Part shown: one piece after another, positions 50,715-60,265 of the stretch
How positions within the stretch are numbered: position 1 is the first letter of the stretch
Layout of the letters: the number at the start of each line of letters is the position of its first letter
Source of the DNA: Streptomyces himalayensis subsp. himalayensis
GTDB lineage: Bacteria > Actinomycetota > Actinomycetes > Streptomycetales > Streptomycetaceae
Reading direction: 5' to 3'
Length of the DNA stretch: 64,000 bases
Assembly: GCF_013778455.1 (NCBI RefSeq)
Contig: NZ_JACEHE010000002.1
Span: 310,001 to 374,000, forward strand
The notes under the pieces: generated by a model
The model's input: the letters and a program-made list of their open reading frames with translations, nothing else
Told to the model about the DNA's origin: nothing
Database searches by the model: none
Made by a program: the position numbers and the translations under genes

Positions 50715-51485
50715 ATGGCACCCTTCCTCGCATACGAGGACAAAGGCGCGGGAACCCCCCTTGTCCTGATCCACGGTCATCCCTTCGACCGGACGATGTG
50801 GTCACCACAGGTCGCCGCCTTCGCCGGCAGCCACCGGGTCATCGTCCCCGACCTGCGCGGCTACGGCGCCTCCCCGGTGACCCGGGGGATCGTCCCGCTC
50901 TCGACGTTCGCCGAGGACATCGCGCAGCTCCTCGACACCCTCGGCATCGACCGCTTCGTCCTCGGCGGGCTCTCCATGGGCGGCCAGATCGCGATGGAGT
51001 GCTACCGGCTCTTCGGCGAGCGCATCCGCGGCCTGGTCCTGGCGGACACGTTCCCGGCGGCCGAGACGCCCGACGGCAGGCAGTGGCGGCGCGACCTGGC
51101 CGACCGTCTGCTGCGCGAGGGAATGAAGGGGTACGCCGACGAGGTCCTGTACAAGATGGTGGCGCCGGACGCCCACCCGGACGTCGCCGCCCATGTGCAC
51201 CGCATGATGACCGCCACCGACCCCGAGGGCGCGGCCGCGGCACTGCGCGGCCGCGCCGAACGCCCCGACTACCGCGACCTCCTCACCCGTGTGACGGTCC
51301 CCTCTCTGGTGGTGGTCGGGCGCGACGACGCGTACACCCCGGTCTCCGACGCCGAGGCCATGCACGCGGCCCTGCCCCAGTCGACGCTCGCGGTCGTCGA
51401 ATCCGCGGCCCACATGCCCAACCTGGAACGCCCGGCGGAGTTCAACGCTGCCCTGGCCGAGTTCCTCGCGCGCATCGAGGACTGA
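50715..51485 (+). CDS. Alpha/beta-hydrolase (haloperoxidase/esterase-like)
   Basis: 256 residues from ATG 50715. VLIHGHPFDRTMW, PDLRGYGASP, nucleophile elbow GGLSMGGQIAM (Ser), acid in VGRDDAYTP and His in AAHMPNLERP give a complete triad. Soluble. Substrate unknown. Divergent from, and probably controlled by, the MocR regulator. Confidence 0.9.
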   Translation: MAPFLAYEDKGAGTPLVLIHGHPFDRTMWSPQVAAFAGSHRVIVPDLRGYGASPVTRGIVPLSTFAEDIAQLLDTLGIDRFVLGGLSMGGQIAMECYRLFGERIRGLVLADTFPAAETPDGRQWRRDLADRLLREGMKGYADEVLYKMVAPDAHPDVAAHVHRMMTATDPEGAAAALRGRAERPDYRDLLTRVTVPSLVVVGRDDAYTPVSDAEAMHAALPQSTLAVVESAAHMPNLERPAEFNAALAEFLARIED

Positions 51486-51714
51486 GCGCGCCCCCATGCC
51501 CGGCGTGGCTGCCGTCGTGCGCCGCTGGGCGGCGGACGGCAACCGTCTGCCGCGCAGCCCCGTCTTTGAGGGAGGATTCGGGCATAGCGCGGAACCTCGG
51601 AAACCTCGACGGAAGGCGGGCCTTGGAGAGCACAACGGCCAGGGAGGTGCCCTCGTGCCCTTGACGGTGTGGGAGAGGGACGGGGACGAACCAGGGGCCA
51701 GGGAGGACGAGCCT

Positions 51715-52731
51715 GTGTCCTACCGGGGTGGCCGCCGGGGCGGGCGGCGGCTCGGTGCATGGCTGGCCGGGCTGCTGCTGCTCGGCGTGAGCGTGGTCGT
51801 CGGATGCCGGATCGCCGACACCGACGGCATCTCGCCCGTGCCGCAGCTGCTCGCCTTCCTGCCCTGGCTGCTCGCCCCCACCGGCGCCGCCCTGCTGTTC
51901 GCGGCACTCGCACGATGGCGTACGGGACTGGTGTGGGGCGTCGTCGCCCTCGGCGCACTCGCCTGGTTCATCGAGCCGTACGGCCAGGCCACGCAGGCGC
52001 GCGGCACACCCGTCGCCGAACTGCGCGTCATGACGTCCAATGTCGAGTTCGGCCAGGCGACCCCGTCACTGATCGCTGCCGTGAAGCGCGAGCGCCCGGA
52101 TGTCGTGTTCGTCGAGGAGTGCGATCACGGCTGCTCGTCGGCCCTCACCGAGGAGTTCGGCGACGATGGGGCTCCTTCCGATGCCCTTGAGGCAACGGGG
52201 GACTACCCGTACCGCCGGGCCGTCGAGGGATACGGCTCCGAGGGATCGGTCATCCTCAGCCGGTACCCCCTCGCGTCCGCCGGGGGCGTCCCCGGCACCA
52301 TGGGCATGCCCGGCGCGGTCGCCGATGTGAAGGGCCACCCGGTGCGGCTCCAGCTCGCGCACCCGATGCCGCCCCTGCCCCGCCAGGTCGGCACCTGGCG
52401 TCGCGAGCTCGGTGCCCTGCGCGACTTCGCGGCCGAGAGCAGAGGCGGGGCGACCATCCTGGCCGGAGACTTCAACGCCTCCCAGGACCACGCCGCCTTC
52501 CGCCGCATCCTCGACACCGGACTCCGCGACAGCGCCCGCCTCGCCGGCGCCTCCCGCACCCCCACCTGGCCGGCCCGGACCTCACCCCGGTTCGGTGTCC
52601 AGATCGACCACGTGCTGGTGTCGGAGGAGTTCTCCGTGCGCTCCGTACGGTTCCTGGACCTCGCCGCCACCGATCACCGGGCCGTGCTGGCGGATCTGAC
52701 GCTGCACCGGCGGGGCGGTACGGGGAGCTGA
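51715..52731 (+). CDS. Membrane-anchored endonuclease/exonuclease/phosphatase-fold protein
   Basis: 338 residues from GTG 51715 (RBS GGGAGGACG). Three TM helices near 12-30, 45-65 and 70-90, then an exo-/endonuclease/phosphatase domain: MTSNVEFGQAT, FVEECDHGCS, SVILSRYPLAS, ILAGDFNASQD, QIDHVLVS and ATDHRAVLADL, with the expected metal and catalytic residues. Substrate may be a phospholipid head group or nucleic acid; not decided. Confidence 0.88.
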   Translation: MSYRGGRRGGRRLGAWLAGLLLLGVSVVVGCRIADTDGISPVPQLLAFLPWLLAPTGAALLFAALARWRTGLVWGVVALGALAWFIEPYGQATQARGTPVAELRVMTSNVEFGQATPSLIAAVKRERPDVVFVEECDHGCSSALTEEFGDDGAPSDALEATGDYPYRRAVEGYGSEGSVILSRYPLASAGGVPGTMGMPGAVADVKGHPVRLQLAHPMPPLPRQVGTWRRELGALRDFAAESRGGATILAGDFNASQDHAAFRRILDTGLRDSARLAGASRTPTWPARTSPRFGVQIDHVLVSEEFSVRSVRFLDLAATDHRAVLADLTLHRRGGTGS

Positions 52732-52755
52732 CGGCGCCGGCACGTCGGTACGCGG

Positions 52756-52786
52756 GAGGGGGCGCCCCGGTCCGGGGCGCCCCCTC
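52756..52786. terminator. Bidirectional terminator
   Basis: GAGGGGGCGCCCC-N5-GGGGCGCCCCCTC, perfect 13-bp stem followed by TTGCTTCTC; between convergent genes. Confidence 0.88.
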
Positions 52787-52817
52787 TTGCTTCTCAGACG
52801 AGCAGTCGTACCGCCGG

Positions 52818-54899
52818 TCAGATACCGATGTTGCAGCCGTCCTCGCGCCAGACCGCCACCACGGACGGGCGGACGTGCTTGCCGGGTCCGTCGGGCCAGG
52901 CGCTCGCGGGGTTCTCGACGGAGGCGCCGTCGACCTCGCCCGGGTGCTGGACCGCGACGAGGACCCGGCGGTCCTGGATGATCGGGCCGCAGGTCTCGGC
53001 GCCGGTGGGCATCGTCAGGAACTGCTTGAGCTCACCGCGCCGCTCGCCGCGCGTCGCGACGCCGAACAGGCCGTCGTGCGTGCCGAGCGCGTTGCCGTCG
53101 GTGGAGATCCACAGGTTGCCGTACGGGTCGAAGGCGACGTTGTCCGGGCAGGAGATCGGGGACACCTGGTCCTTGGGGAAGCCCGCGAAGTAGGTGGCCG
53201 GGTCGTTCGGGTCGCCCGCGACGAGGAACAGCGACCAGGCGAAGGTCGTCGACTCGGCGCGGTTGCGGGACTCGGTGAGCTCCAGGACCTGCCCGTGCTT
53301 GTTGAGGTTGCGCGGGTTGGCCTCGTCGGCCGGGGCGAAGCCGGTCTTGCCGCGGTTGGTGTTGTTCGTGAGCGCGACGTACACCTTGCCGCTGTACGGG
53401 GACGGCTCGATGTCCTCGGGGCGGTCCATCTTGGTGGCGCCCACCTTGTCGCCGGCGAGACGCGTGAAGACGTACACCTCCTCGGCGGTCATGCCGTCGA
53501 CGTGCGAGACGGCGCCGTCGGGACCGGCCGTGGCCAGCGGGATCCACACACCGCTGCCGTCGAACTCGCCGTCGGACGGCAGCTTGCCCGTGCCGTCGAT
53601 CTCGGCCGCCGGGGAGTCGCCGGTGAGCTTGGCGACGTACAGCGTGCCCTCGTCGAGAAGGGTCAGGTTGTGCTCGTGCGCGGCGCGCGAGCCGCCCTTC
53701 GCCACCCGCTTGCTGGAGACGAACTTGTAGAAGTAGTCGAACCGCTCGTCGTCGCCCATGTAGACGACGGGGCGGCCGTCCTCGGTCAGGCGCGGCTGCG
53801 CGGCCTCGTGCTTGAAGCGGCCGAGCGCGGTGCGCTTGCGCGGGGTGGACTCCGGGTCGTACGGGTCGAGTTCGACGACCCAGCCGAAGCGGTTGGCCTC
53901 GTTCGGCTCCTTGGAGAGGTCGAAGCGGTCGTCGAACCGCTCCCACTTGCGCTCGGAGACGGCGGTCGTGACGCCGTACCGCTTGAGGCGGGCGACGGTG
54001 GTCGCGTCCGTCACCTTGTCGAAGCCGCCGAAGTACTGGTTGAAGTTCTCCTCGCCGTGCAGCGTGGTGCCCCACGGGGTCTCGCCGCCCGCGCAGTTGT
54101 TGAGCGTGCCGAGGACCTTGGTGCCGGTCGGGTCGGCGGTCGTACGGACGAGGGCGCTGCCCGCGGCCGGGCCGGTGAGGCGGAACTCGCTGGTGGCGGT
54201 GAGGCGGCGGTTGAGGCGGTGGCGGGAGACGGCGGTCAGCTTCCCGCTGCCCCGCTCCTCCTGCACGACCACGACGGACAGGCCGTGCGCGGCCCAGGCG
54301 ACCTCGACCTGCTCACGGGTCGGGTTCGCGGCGTCGTAGCCCTCGAACATCAGGATCTCGTCCGTGTACTCGTGGTTGGCCACGAGTACCTGGCGGCCGT
54401 ACTCGCCCCGCAGGGGCAGCAGGCTGAGGAAGTCGCAGTTGTAGCCGAACTGGCCCGCCTGGGCCGCGGCGGACTGCTTGTCCGGGTCGAAGGCGGGGGC
54501 GCCGCGCAGGATGGGCTCGCCCCAGCGGATCACGACGTTCTGCGCGTAGCCGTCCGGGACGGTGACGGCGTCGTTCTTGTTGGGCGCGACCGGCGTGAAG
54601 CGCAGGCCACGCGCGCCCTTCGCGCTCGTACCGTTCCAGCCTTCGGTGGTCGTCGCGGCCGCAGCCCCCGGGGCACCCGCCCCCACGACCGCTCCCCCGG
54701 CGGCCGTGGCGACGGTCACGACGGCGGCGGCCCGCATCATGGACCGCCGGCTGAGCGCACCGGCTATGACATCGCCGACGTACTCGTTCTCGCTTGTGTT
54801 CGGCACCTCGTGAAAGCAGGCGTCACCACAGCGGAACCGGCAGGTCATCGCGGACCGGCCGCCCGCGTGCGAGGTGATGATCGGCAGCAGTTTGCGCAC
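52818..54899 (-). CDS. phoX: PhoX-type alkaline phosphatase (DUF839)
   Basis: 693 residues from GTG 54899 (RBS GGAGGGGACAGT). An unusually long pre-segment (CRFRCGDACFHEVPNTSENE) precedes the internal twin-arginine signal LSRRSMMRAAAVVTVATAAG, so export is by Tat. The PhoX beta-propeller carries LLPLRGEYGRQVLVANHEYT, GGETPWGTTLHGEENFNQYF, MDRPEDIEPSPYSGKVYVAL, SCPDNVAFDPYGNLWISTDG and TGAETCGPI, the conserved Ca/Fe-binding segments. It releases phosphate outside the cell. A PHO box upstream fits control by PhoP. Confidence 0.93.
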   Translation of the reverse strand: MRKLLPIITSHAGGRSAMTCRFRCGDACFHEVPNTSENEYVGDVIAGALSRRSMMRAAAVVTVATAAGGAVVGAGAPGAAAATTTEGWNGTSAKGARGLRFTPVAPNKNDAVTVPDGYAQNVVIRWGEPILRGAPAFDPDKQSAAAQAGQFGYNCDFLSLLPLRGEYGRQVLVANHEYTDEILMFEGYDAANPTREQVEVAWAAHGLSVVVVQEERGSGKLTAVSRHRLNRRLTATSEFRLTGPAAGSALVRTTADPTGTKVLGTLNNCAGGETPWGTTLHGEENFNQYFGGFDKVTDATTVARLKRYGVTTAVSERKWERFDDRFDLSKEPNEANRFGWVVELDPYDPESTPRKRTALGRFKHEAAQPRLTEDGRPVVYMGDDERFDYFYKFVSSKRVAKGGSRAAHEHNLTLLDEGTLYVAKLTGDSPAAEIDGTGKLPSDGEFDGSGVWIPLATAGPDGAVSHVDGMTAEEVYVFTRLAGDKVGATKMDRPEDIEPSPYSGKVYVALTNNTNRGKTGFAPADEANPRNLNKHGQVLELTESRNRAESTTFAWSLFLVAGDPNDPATYFAGFPKDQVSPISCPDNVAFDPYGNLWISTDGNALGTHDGLFGVATRGERRGELKQFLTMPTGAETCGPIIQDRRVLVAVQHPGEVDGASVENPASAWPDGPGKHVRPSVVAVWREDGCNIGI

Positions 54900-55076
54900 T
54901 GTCCCCTCCGTATGTGCACATGAACCGGCGCTCCCTGCGCCGACACGGACCGGAGTCCCCCGGGCCCGCGTCGCTGCGTGCGGCGGTCGTCCGCCCTGCG
55001 CTGCCCGCGCCCATCTGGCTGATTCCGGTTGTTTCCGGCGTGACGTTAGGGGCGGAGGCCAGCAGAGTGACGGACT

Positions 55077-55098
55077 TCGGATGAACGCCGGGTGAACC
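55077..55098 (-). promoter_or_regulatory. PHO box of phoX
   Basis: Read on the minus strand: GTTCACCCGGC then GTTCATCCG, two adjacent 11-nt direct-repeat units of the PhoP consensus (GTTCACC), about 180 bp before the phoX start. Confidence 0.85.
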
Positions 55099-55282
55099 CC
55101 AGGCACACTCACGGGAGTTGGCGGCCCGGACGCCGTCGGCCATCCGCCCCTGGGAAGCCGCTGGAACGCTGGGCAGTACGCGGAAGCAGCCCCTCCCCAA
55201 GATCGTCGAATACGGCGGCTACCCTTACGTGTCCTTCCTGGCCAGGAATTACGGGTACCAACTCATGCGAAGGGTTGCGCAC

Positions 55283-57148
55283 ATGGGCATTCTGAATCTC
55301 CTGCGGAACGCGTTCGGACGGTCGCGCAAGGGGCGTGACGGGGACGCCGTCGGGGAGCAGGGGCCCTCGTCGGCTGCCTCGGCCTCTTCGTCGGCCTCCT
55401 CGTCGGCCGTCGCGTCGTCTACGGCGACCAAGACCTCGACGGCGACGGAGGTGAAGGTTCCCGCGCCCGCGAGCGAGCCGGAGCCGTCCGTGGTGGACGA
55501 GCTGGTGTCGCAGGCGTTCGACAATGTGACGGTGCCGGGGGCGCGGGCCGCCTCGGCGACGCGGGAGCCTGCGGCTCCCGAGCCGGAGCCCGAGGCCGAG
55601 GCTACGGCGCCTTCGTCAGAGCCGGAGCCTGAGGCCGAGGCTGCGGCCGTGGCGCCCGCCCCCGAGCCCGAGGCCGAGCCCGTTGTCGTGGCGCCCGCCC
55701 CGGAGCCCGAGGGCGAGCCCGTTGCCGTGGCGCCAGCCCCGGAGCCCGAGGGCGAGCCCGTTGCCGTCGCGTCTGAGCCGGTGGTTGCTGTTGAGGCTCC
55801 CGAGCCGGCGCCTGAGGCCGAGGCTGCGGCGCCCTCGGGAGAGGCTGAGGTCGAGGTTGCGGCTGCCGCGCCGGAGGCTGAGGCCATGGCGCCCTCGCCG
55901 GAGCCTGAGGCCGAGGTCACGGCTTCCGCGCCGGAGCCTGAGGGCGAGGTCACGGCTCCCGACGTTGTCGCCTCTGAGAAGGAGCCGGGGGTCGAGCCGG
56001 TGGCTGTGGCTTCCGAGCCTGAGGTGGAGGCCGAACCGCCGGTTGTGGCTCCTGAGACGGAGCCGGAGGCCGAGGTCGTGGCCGAGGCACCCGCCCCGGA
56101 GCCCGAGCCCAAGCCCGTGGCTGCAGAACCGGACGCCGTGACCGCGGCTCCCGAGCCGGCGCCCGTGGTCGAGGCCCCGGCCGTGGTGGAGGCCGTGGCC
56201 GCAGAGCCCGAGCCTGAGATTGTGACCGCCGAGCCCGTGACCGCGGCGCCAGCGTCCGAGGCCGAGTCCGAGTCCGAGTCCGAGTCCGAGTCCGAGTCCG
56301 AGTCCGAGTCCGAGTCCGAGGCCGTGGCCGAGGCGCCCGCCCCGGAGCCCGAGGCGCCCACGCCGGCGGCCGAGCCCGAGCCCGAGGCCGCGAGCCCAGC
56401 CTCTGCCGAGGAAAGCCCGGCCCCGGCCGAGGTAACCGCCACCCTGGCCGAAGGCGAAGCGGAGGGCCCCGCCCCCGCAACCCCCACCGCCAAGCCCGCC
56501 CTCTCCCTCGCCCGCGTCAAGGCGGCGGCGCCCGGGCTCGTGCCCGCGTACAAGGCCGCCGGCGCCGTGCTCAAGGAGCAGGACCTGGTCGGCAGCCGGG
56601 CCCGTGTGTACCTCGTGCTGGACCGCTCCGGGTCCATGCGCGGGTACTACAAGGACGGCTCGGCGCAGAGCCTCGGCGAGCAGGTGCTGGCGCTGGCCGC
56701 GCACCTGGACGCGGAGGCCACCGTGCACGTCGTCTTCTTCTCGACGGAGATCGACGGAACGGGCGAGCTCACGCCGGCCGAGTACGAGGGCCGCGTGGAC
56801 GAGCTGCACGAATCGTTCGGGCGGATGGGCCGCACGAGCTACCACCGCGCTGTGGAGGAGGTCGTCGCGGACTACGAGAAGTCGGGCTCCGAGGGACCCG
56901 CCCTGGTGATCTTCCAGACGGACGGCCCGCCGGACGCCAAGGGCGTGGCGACGCAGGCCCTGGCCGACGCGACCAAGCACCCGCTGTTCTTCCAGTTCGT
57001 CGCGTTCGGCGAGCACGACGCCAAGGGCTTCGACTACCTGCGCAAGCTCAAGGCCGACAACGCCGCGTTCTTCCACGCGGGCCCGACGCCCCGCGAGCTC
57101 ACGGACGAGGAGCTGTACGAGGGTCTGCTGGCGGTCTGGCGTCCGTAG
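55283..57148 (+). CDS. vWA-domain protein (tellurium-resistance type) with long low-complexity region
   Basis: 621 residues from ATG 55283. Residues about 25-405 are low complexity: Ser/Ala, then a very long [12 protein letters not shown] run and an eight-fold Ser-Glu repeat. The C-terminal 200 residues are a vWA fold with the MIDAS motif [13 protein letters not shown], the Thr-containing GRTSYHRAV and [11 protein letters not shown]; it closely fits the vWA proteins of Ter operons and TerF-like genes. Likely a metal-dependent scaffold; the acidic region may be flexible or bind cations. Confidence 0.87.
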   Translation: MGILNLLRNAFGRSRKGRDGDAVGEQGPSSAASASSSASSSAVASSTATKTSTATEVKVPAPASEPEPSVVDELVSQAFDNVTVPGARAASATREPAAPEPEPEAEATAPSSEPEPEAEAAAVAPAPEPEAEPVVVAPAPEPEGEPVAVAPAPEPEGEPVAVASEPVVAVEAPEPAPEAEAAAPSGEAEVEVAAAAPEAEAMAPSPEPEAEVTASAPEPEGEVTAPDVVASEKEPGVEPVAVASEPEVEAEPPVVAPETEPEAEVVAEAPAPEPEPKPVAAEPDAVTAAPEPAPVVEAPAVVEAVAAEPEPEIVTAEPVTAAPASEAESESESESESESESESESEAVAEAPAPEPEAPTPAAEPEPEAASPASAEESPAPAEVTATLAEGEAEGPAPATPTAKPALSLARVKAAAPGLVPAYKAAGAVLKEQDLVGSRARVYLVLDRSGSMRGYYKDGSAQSLGEQVLALAAHLDAEATVHVVFFSTEIDGTGELTPAEYEGRVDELHESFGRMGRTSYHRAVEEVVADYEKSGSEGPALVIFQTDGPPDAKGVATQALADATKHPLFFQFVAFGEHDAKGFDYLRKLKADNAAFFHAGPTPRELTDEELYEGLLAVWRP

Positions 57149-57190
57149 GGCACCAGAGGCTCGCCCCAACAGAGCGAGCCGTACGGCCCC

Positions 57191-57222
57191 GACGGGGCCC
57201 GGGCTTTACCCCGGGCCCCGTC
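57191..57222 (+). terminator. Terminator between the vWA gene and metG
   Basis: GACGGGGCCCGGG-N6-CCCGGGCCCCGTC, a perfect 13-bp stem. Confidence 0.82.
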
Positions 57223-57287
57223 ACGGTAATCCTCACCGCCCGTAATCGGTGTGAGTCGATCTTCACGGGACCAGTAGGATTTCGACC

Positions 57288-58904
57288 ATGGCGGCCACTG
57301 GATCAGAGAAGCAGGGTGAGAAGGCGTTCTACGTCTCTACCCCCATTTATTACGTCAACGACGCTCCTCACCTGGGCCACGCCTACACGACCGTCGCAGG
57401 CGACGTGCTCTCGCGCTGGCACCGTCAGCGCGGCGAGAAGGTGTGGTTCCTCACCGGCACGGACGAGCACGGTCAGAAGATCATGCGCACCGCGGACGCG
57501 AACGGCGTAAGCCCGCAGGAGTGGTGCGACAAGCTCGTCGAGGAGGCCTGGAAGCCCCTCTGGGAGCACCTGGAGATCGCGAACGACGACTTCATCCGGA
57601 CCACGGAGAAGCGGCACACGGACCGTGTGCAGGAGTTCGTCCAGGACCTGTACGACAAGGGCGAGATCTACAAGGGCGGGTACGAAGGCCCGTACTGCGT
57701 GGGCTGCGAGGAGTACAAGCTCCCGGGCGAGCTGCTGGACGGCGAGGGTGAATTCGCCGGGCAGAAGCTGTGCCCCGTCCACAAGAAGCCGGTGGAGATC
57801 CTCAAGGAGGAGAACTACTTCTTCAAGCTGAGCGAGTACGGCGACAAGCTGCTCGCGCACTACGAGGCCAACCCGGACTTCATCCAGCCCGAGTCCGCGC
57901 GCAACGAGGTCCTGAACTTCGTGCGCCAGGGCCTGCAGGACCTCTCCATCTCCCGCTCCACCTTCGACTGGGGCATCCCGATCCCCTGGGACGAGAAGCA
58001 CGTCATCTACGTGTGGATCGACGCGCTGCTGAACTACGCCACGGCGGTCGGCTACAACGAGAACCAGACCAAGTTCGACGAGACCTTCCCGGCGAACGTC
58101 CACCTCGTCGGCAAGGACATCCTCCGCTTCCACGCGGTCATCTGGCCCGCGATGCTGATGGCGCAGGGACTGCCGCTGCCCGGCAAGGTCGCTGCCAACG
58201 GCTGGCTGATGGTCGGCGGCGAGAAGATGTCGAAGTCGAACCTGACCGGCATCAAGCCGCAGGACCTGACCTCGCACTTCGGCGTGGACGCGTACCGCTG
58301 GTACTTCCTGCGTGCGATCGCCTTCGGCCAGGACGGCTCGTTCTCCTGGGAGGACTTCTCCGCCCGCTACACGAGCGAGCTCGCCAACGACTACGGCAAC
58401 CTGGCGTCGCGCGTGGCCGCGATGGTCGGCAAGTACTTCGGCGGTGAGCTGCCGGCCTCGGCGGCCGACGGCGAGGCGGAGACGGCGGTCCATGAGGGCC
58501 TGGCCAAGGCCGTCGCGGAGGCCGATCGGAAGATCGGCGAGGAGCTGGACTTCCAGGGCGGCATCCTGGCGATCTTCGACTTCGTCAAGCAGGTCAACGG
58601 CTACATCACGGAGCAGGAGCCGTGGAAGGTCGCCAAGGACCAGTCCGAGGAGGGCCAGGCGCGCCTGGCGACGATCCTCTACACGGCAGCGGAGTCCCTC
58701 CGCGCGGTGGCGGTCCTCCTCAACCCGGTCATGCCGGACACCTCCCAGAAGCTCTGGGACTCCCTCGGTGCGGAGGCCTCCCTCGGCGCGCTCGCGGACC
58801 AGCGAATCGGCGACGCGGGCACGTGGGGCGGCCTCCCGGCAGGCACGACGGTGACGAAGGGCGCGGTACTGTTCCCGCGCCTGGAGGAGAAGCCGACGGC
58901 GTAG
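57288..58904 (+). CDS. metG: Methionyl-tRNA synthetase
   Basis: 538 residues. FYVSTPIYYVNDAPHLGHAY holds the HIGH-type HLGH motif and GEKMSKSNLTG the KMSKS loop; the zinc knuckle (CVGCEEYK...CPVHKKP) and the WIDALLNY segment are in place. Class I synthetase, charges tRNA-Met; the short form has no C-terminal tRNA-binding extension. Essential housekeeping gene. Confidence 0.98.
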   Translation: MAATGSEKQGEKAFYVSTPIYYVNDAPHLGHAYTTVAGDVLSRWHRQRGEKVWFLTGTDEHGQKIMRTADANGVSPQEWCDKLVEEAWKPLWEHLEIANDDFIRTTEKRHTDRVQEFVQDLYDKGEIYKGGYEGPYCVGCEEYKLPGELLDGEGEFAGQKLCPVHKKPVEILKEENYFFKLSEYGDKLLAHYEANPDFIQPESARNEVLNFVRQGLQDLSISRSTFDWGIPIPWDEKHVIYVWIDALLNYATAVGYNENQTKFDETFPANVHLVGKDILRFHAVIWPAMLMAQGLPLPGKVAANGWLMVGGEKMSKSNLTGIKPQDLTSHFGVDAYRWYFLRAIAFGQDGSFSWEDFSARYTSELANDYGNLASRVAAMVGKYFGGELPASAADGEAETAVHEGLAKAVAEADRKIGEELDFQGGILAIFDFVKQVNGYITEQEPWKVAKDQSEEGQARLATILYTAAESLRAVAVLLNPVMPDTSQKLWDSLGAEASLGALADQRIGDAGTWGGLPAGTTVTKGAVLFPRLEEKPTA

Positions 58905-58927
58905 CCACACGTAGCAGTCCGTACGCG

Positions 58928-58963
58928 CATGGGCCCCGGAACCGTTTCGGTCCGGGGCCCATG
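58928..58963 (+). terminator. metG terminator
   Basis: CATGGGCCCCGGA-N10-TCCGGGGCCCATG, a perfect 13-bp stem. Confidence 0.85.
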
Positions 58964-59033
58964 GTTGGCGCGAACCATGGCGGCATCCTGTCCCAGGGCA
59001 CACGTCTTCACCAGTGGTTTGTACAGGGATGAA

Positions 59034-59543
59034 TCACTGCCTACGAAGCCAGCCGGCAAGTGCGGAGAAATCGACGTCGGTGAGACCCTCGCTCGCATCG
59101 ACGCGGTGAAGCAGCGATGGCCCCTGGTGTTGTGCAGCGATCCATTGGCGGTCCATATCGCTGATCTCGTCGTCGACCCAGATGAACGGGCGGTGACCGG
59201 CCCACTCGACGAGGTGGCGGGTCTTCCAGTGCAGGCCATGTGGGCCGTCGTCGGTTGGCCCTTCAGGCCACTCCACGACAGGCAGCCTCGGCAGGCCGAG
59301 CAGCGGGGCGACGAATTCGTTCGCGTCGTCCATCCATGTAGTGGCCCATACGAGGTCACAGTCCAGTGCCATCAGACGCGGCCCCAGGGTGGGATCGAGC
59401 CGCCAAAGCAATGGGTTTCCTTGGTCAGAGAACGCCTCGGAGCCGGAAGTCGGAGGCCGGAGCCGGCTGGCCGACGGCCCGAACGGGATGAGTGGTCCGT
59501 CGACGTCGAGGAAGAGAATGGGGCGCTCCACTGAGCCGGTCAC
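59034..59543 (-). CDS. HAD-like hydrolase
   Basis: 169 residues from GTG 59543. PILFLDVDGPLIPF carries the DxD of HAD motif I; WATTWMDDAN and FIWVDDEISDMD resemble motifs II-IV of the HAD-like family known as secondary-structure-poor phosphatases. A phosphatase or nucleotidase is likely; substrate unknown. Confidence 0.82.
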   Translation of the reverse strand: MTGSVERPILFLDVDGPLIPFGPSASRLRPPTSGSEAFSDQGNPLLWRLDPTLGPRLMALDCDLVWATTWMDDANEFVAPLLGLPRLPVVEWPEGPTDDGPHGLHWKTRHLVEWAGHRPFIWVDDEISDMDRQWIAAQHQGPSLLHRVDASEGLTDVDFSALAGWLRRQ

Positions 59544-59581
59544 AGTCGCACGATAGCCGTACACGACCACGGTCAGGCGAC

Positions 59582-59977
59582 TCAGTCGATCAGGTCGACC
59601 CGTACCGTCAGCAGGTTCGTGCCGACCGCCCGGACCGCTGCGCTGTTCAGTCGCGGCAAGCTCTTGAGCCGCGCCCTGGCATCGTCCTCGGGGACGAGGT
59701 GCGCAGTGCCCGTGTGCCACTTGCCCATGATCCGGACCCGGACCCTCGGGTCAGCCTGGATGTTCCGTACGTACTGCGACTTCTCGCCGTACTCCGAGAC
59801 GAGCCAGAACTCACGCCCGACGCGGCGGCCGCCGACCGGTGTCCGCCGGGGCAGACCGGACTTGCGCCCCGTCGTTTCCAGGACCGTCTGGAGCGGCAGC
59901 CGCCTGGTGAGCGGGTTGGCGATGTGCCTCTGTACCCATGTGACGGCACGGAACTTGTTCTCGTCGAAGCGCGACAC
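59582..59977 (-). CDS. F420-type deazaflavin-dependent nitroreductase family protein
   Basis: 131 residues from GTG 59977. LETTGRKSGLPRRTPVGGRR, EFWLVSEYGEKSQYVRNIQA and DPRVRVRIMGKWHTGTAHLV match the DUF385/Ddn split-barrel family that binds F420 or flavin. It would reduce small molecules using F420H2; substrate not known. Confidence 0.9.
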   Translation of the reverse strand: MSRFDENKFRAVTWVQRHIANPLTRRLPLQTVLETTGRKSGLPRRTPVGGRRVGREFWLVSEYGEKSQYVRNIQADPRVRVRIMGKWHTGTAHLVPEDDARARLKSLPRLNSAAVRAVGTNLLTVRVDLID

Positions 59978-60073
59978 TGGTGGCTCTCCCGTTCGTCCGA
60001 AGCCCTGCGGTTCGGTCTTCCCCGCCAGTGTGCGGGATACCGTAGCCCGCCCGCCGACCGGGCCAGTCGTCCG

Positions 60074-60262
60074 TCATCGGCACATGCCGGTACGCCCGCG
60101 GATCTGGAGCAACAGGGCCGCCAGTCCGTCACGGCTGACGGTGAGTATTCGGGCGGGGTCGTCGCTCTCGCGGAGGAGCAGCGAGTCGTCGTCTCGGGCC
60201 AGTTCCACGCATTCGTTGCCTTCCCCGCCACCGGAGAACGAAGACTTCTGCCACTGGATCAC
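60074..60262 (-). CDS. DUF397 protein
   Basis: 62 residues. WQKSSFSGGGEGNECVELAR and LLLRESDDPARILTVSRDGL are the DUF397 hallmarks. DUF397 genes follow XRE regulator genes throughout Streptomyces; the pair may act as a regulator and partner or a toxin-antitoxin-like module. Only 3 bases separate it from the XRE stop. Confidence 0.95.
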   Translation of the reverse strand: MIQWQKSSFSGGGEGNECVELARDDDSLLLRESDDPARILTVSRDGLAALLLQIRGRTGMCR

Positions 60263-60265
60263 GTC

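Noticed and set aside
55249..56637. Long minus-strand frame rich in Gly/Ser/Ala/Thr
   Set aside because: It is the shadow of the Pro/Glu/Ala repeat of the vWA gene; no RBS and no family match.
57303..59003. Long minus-strand frame over metG
   Set aside because: Antisense to a clear housekeeping gene and Arg/Leu/Val-rich, typical of high-GC shadow frames.
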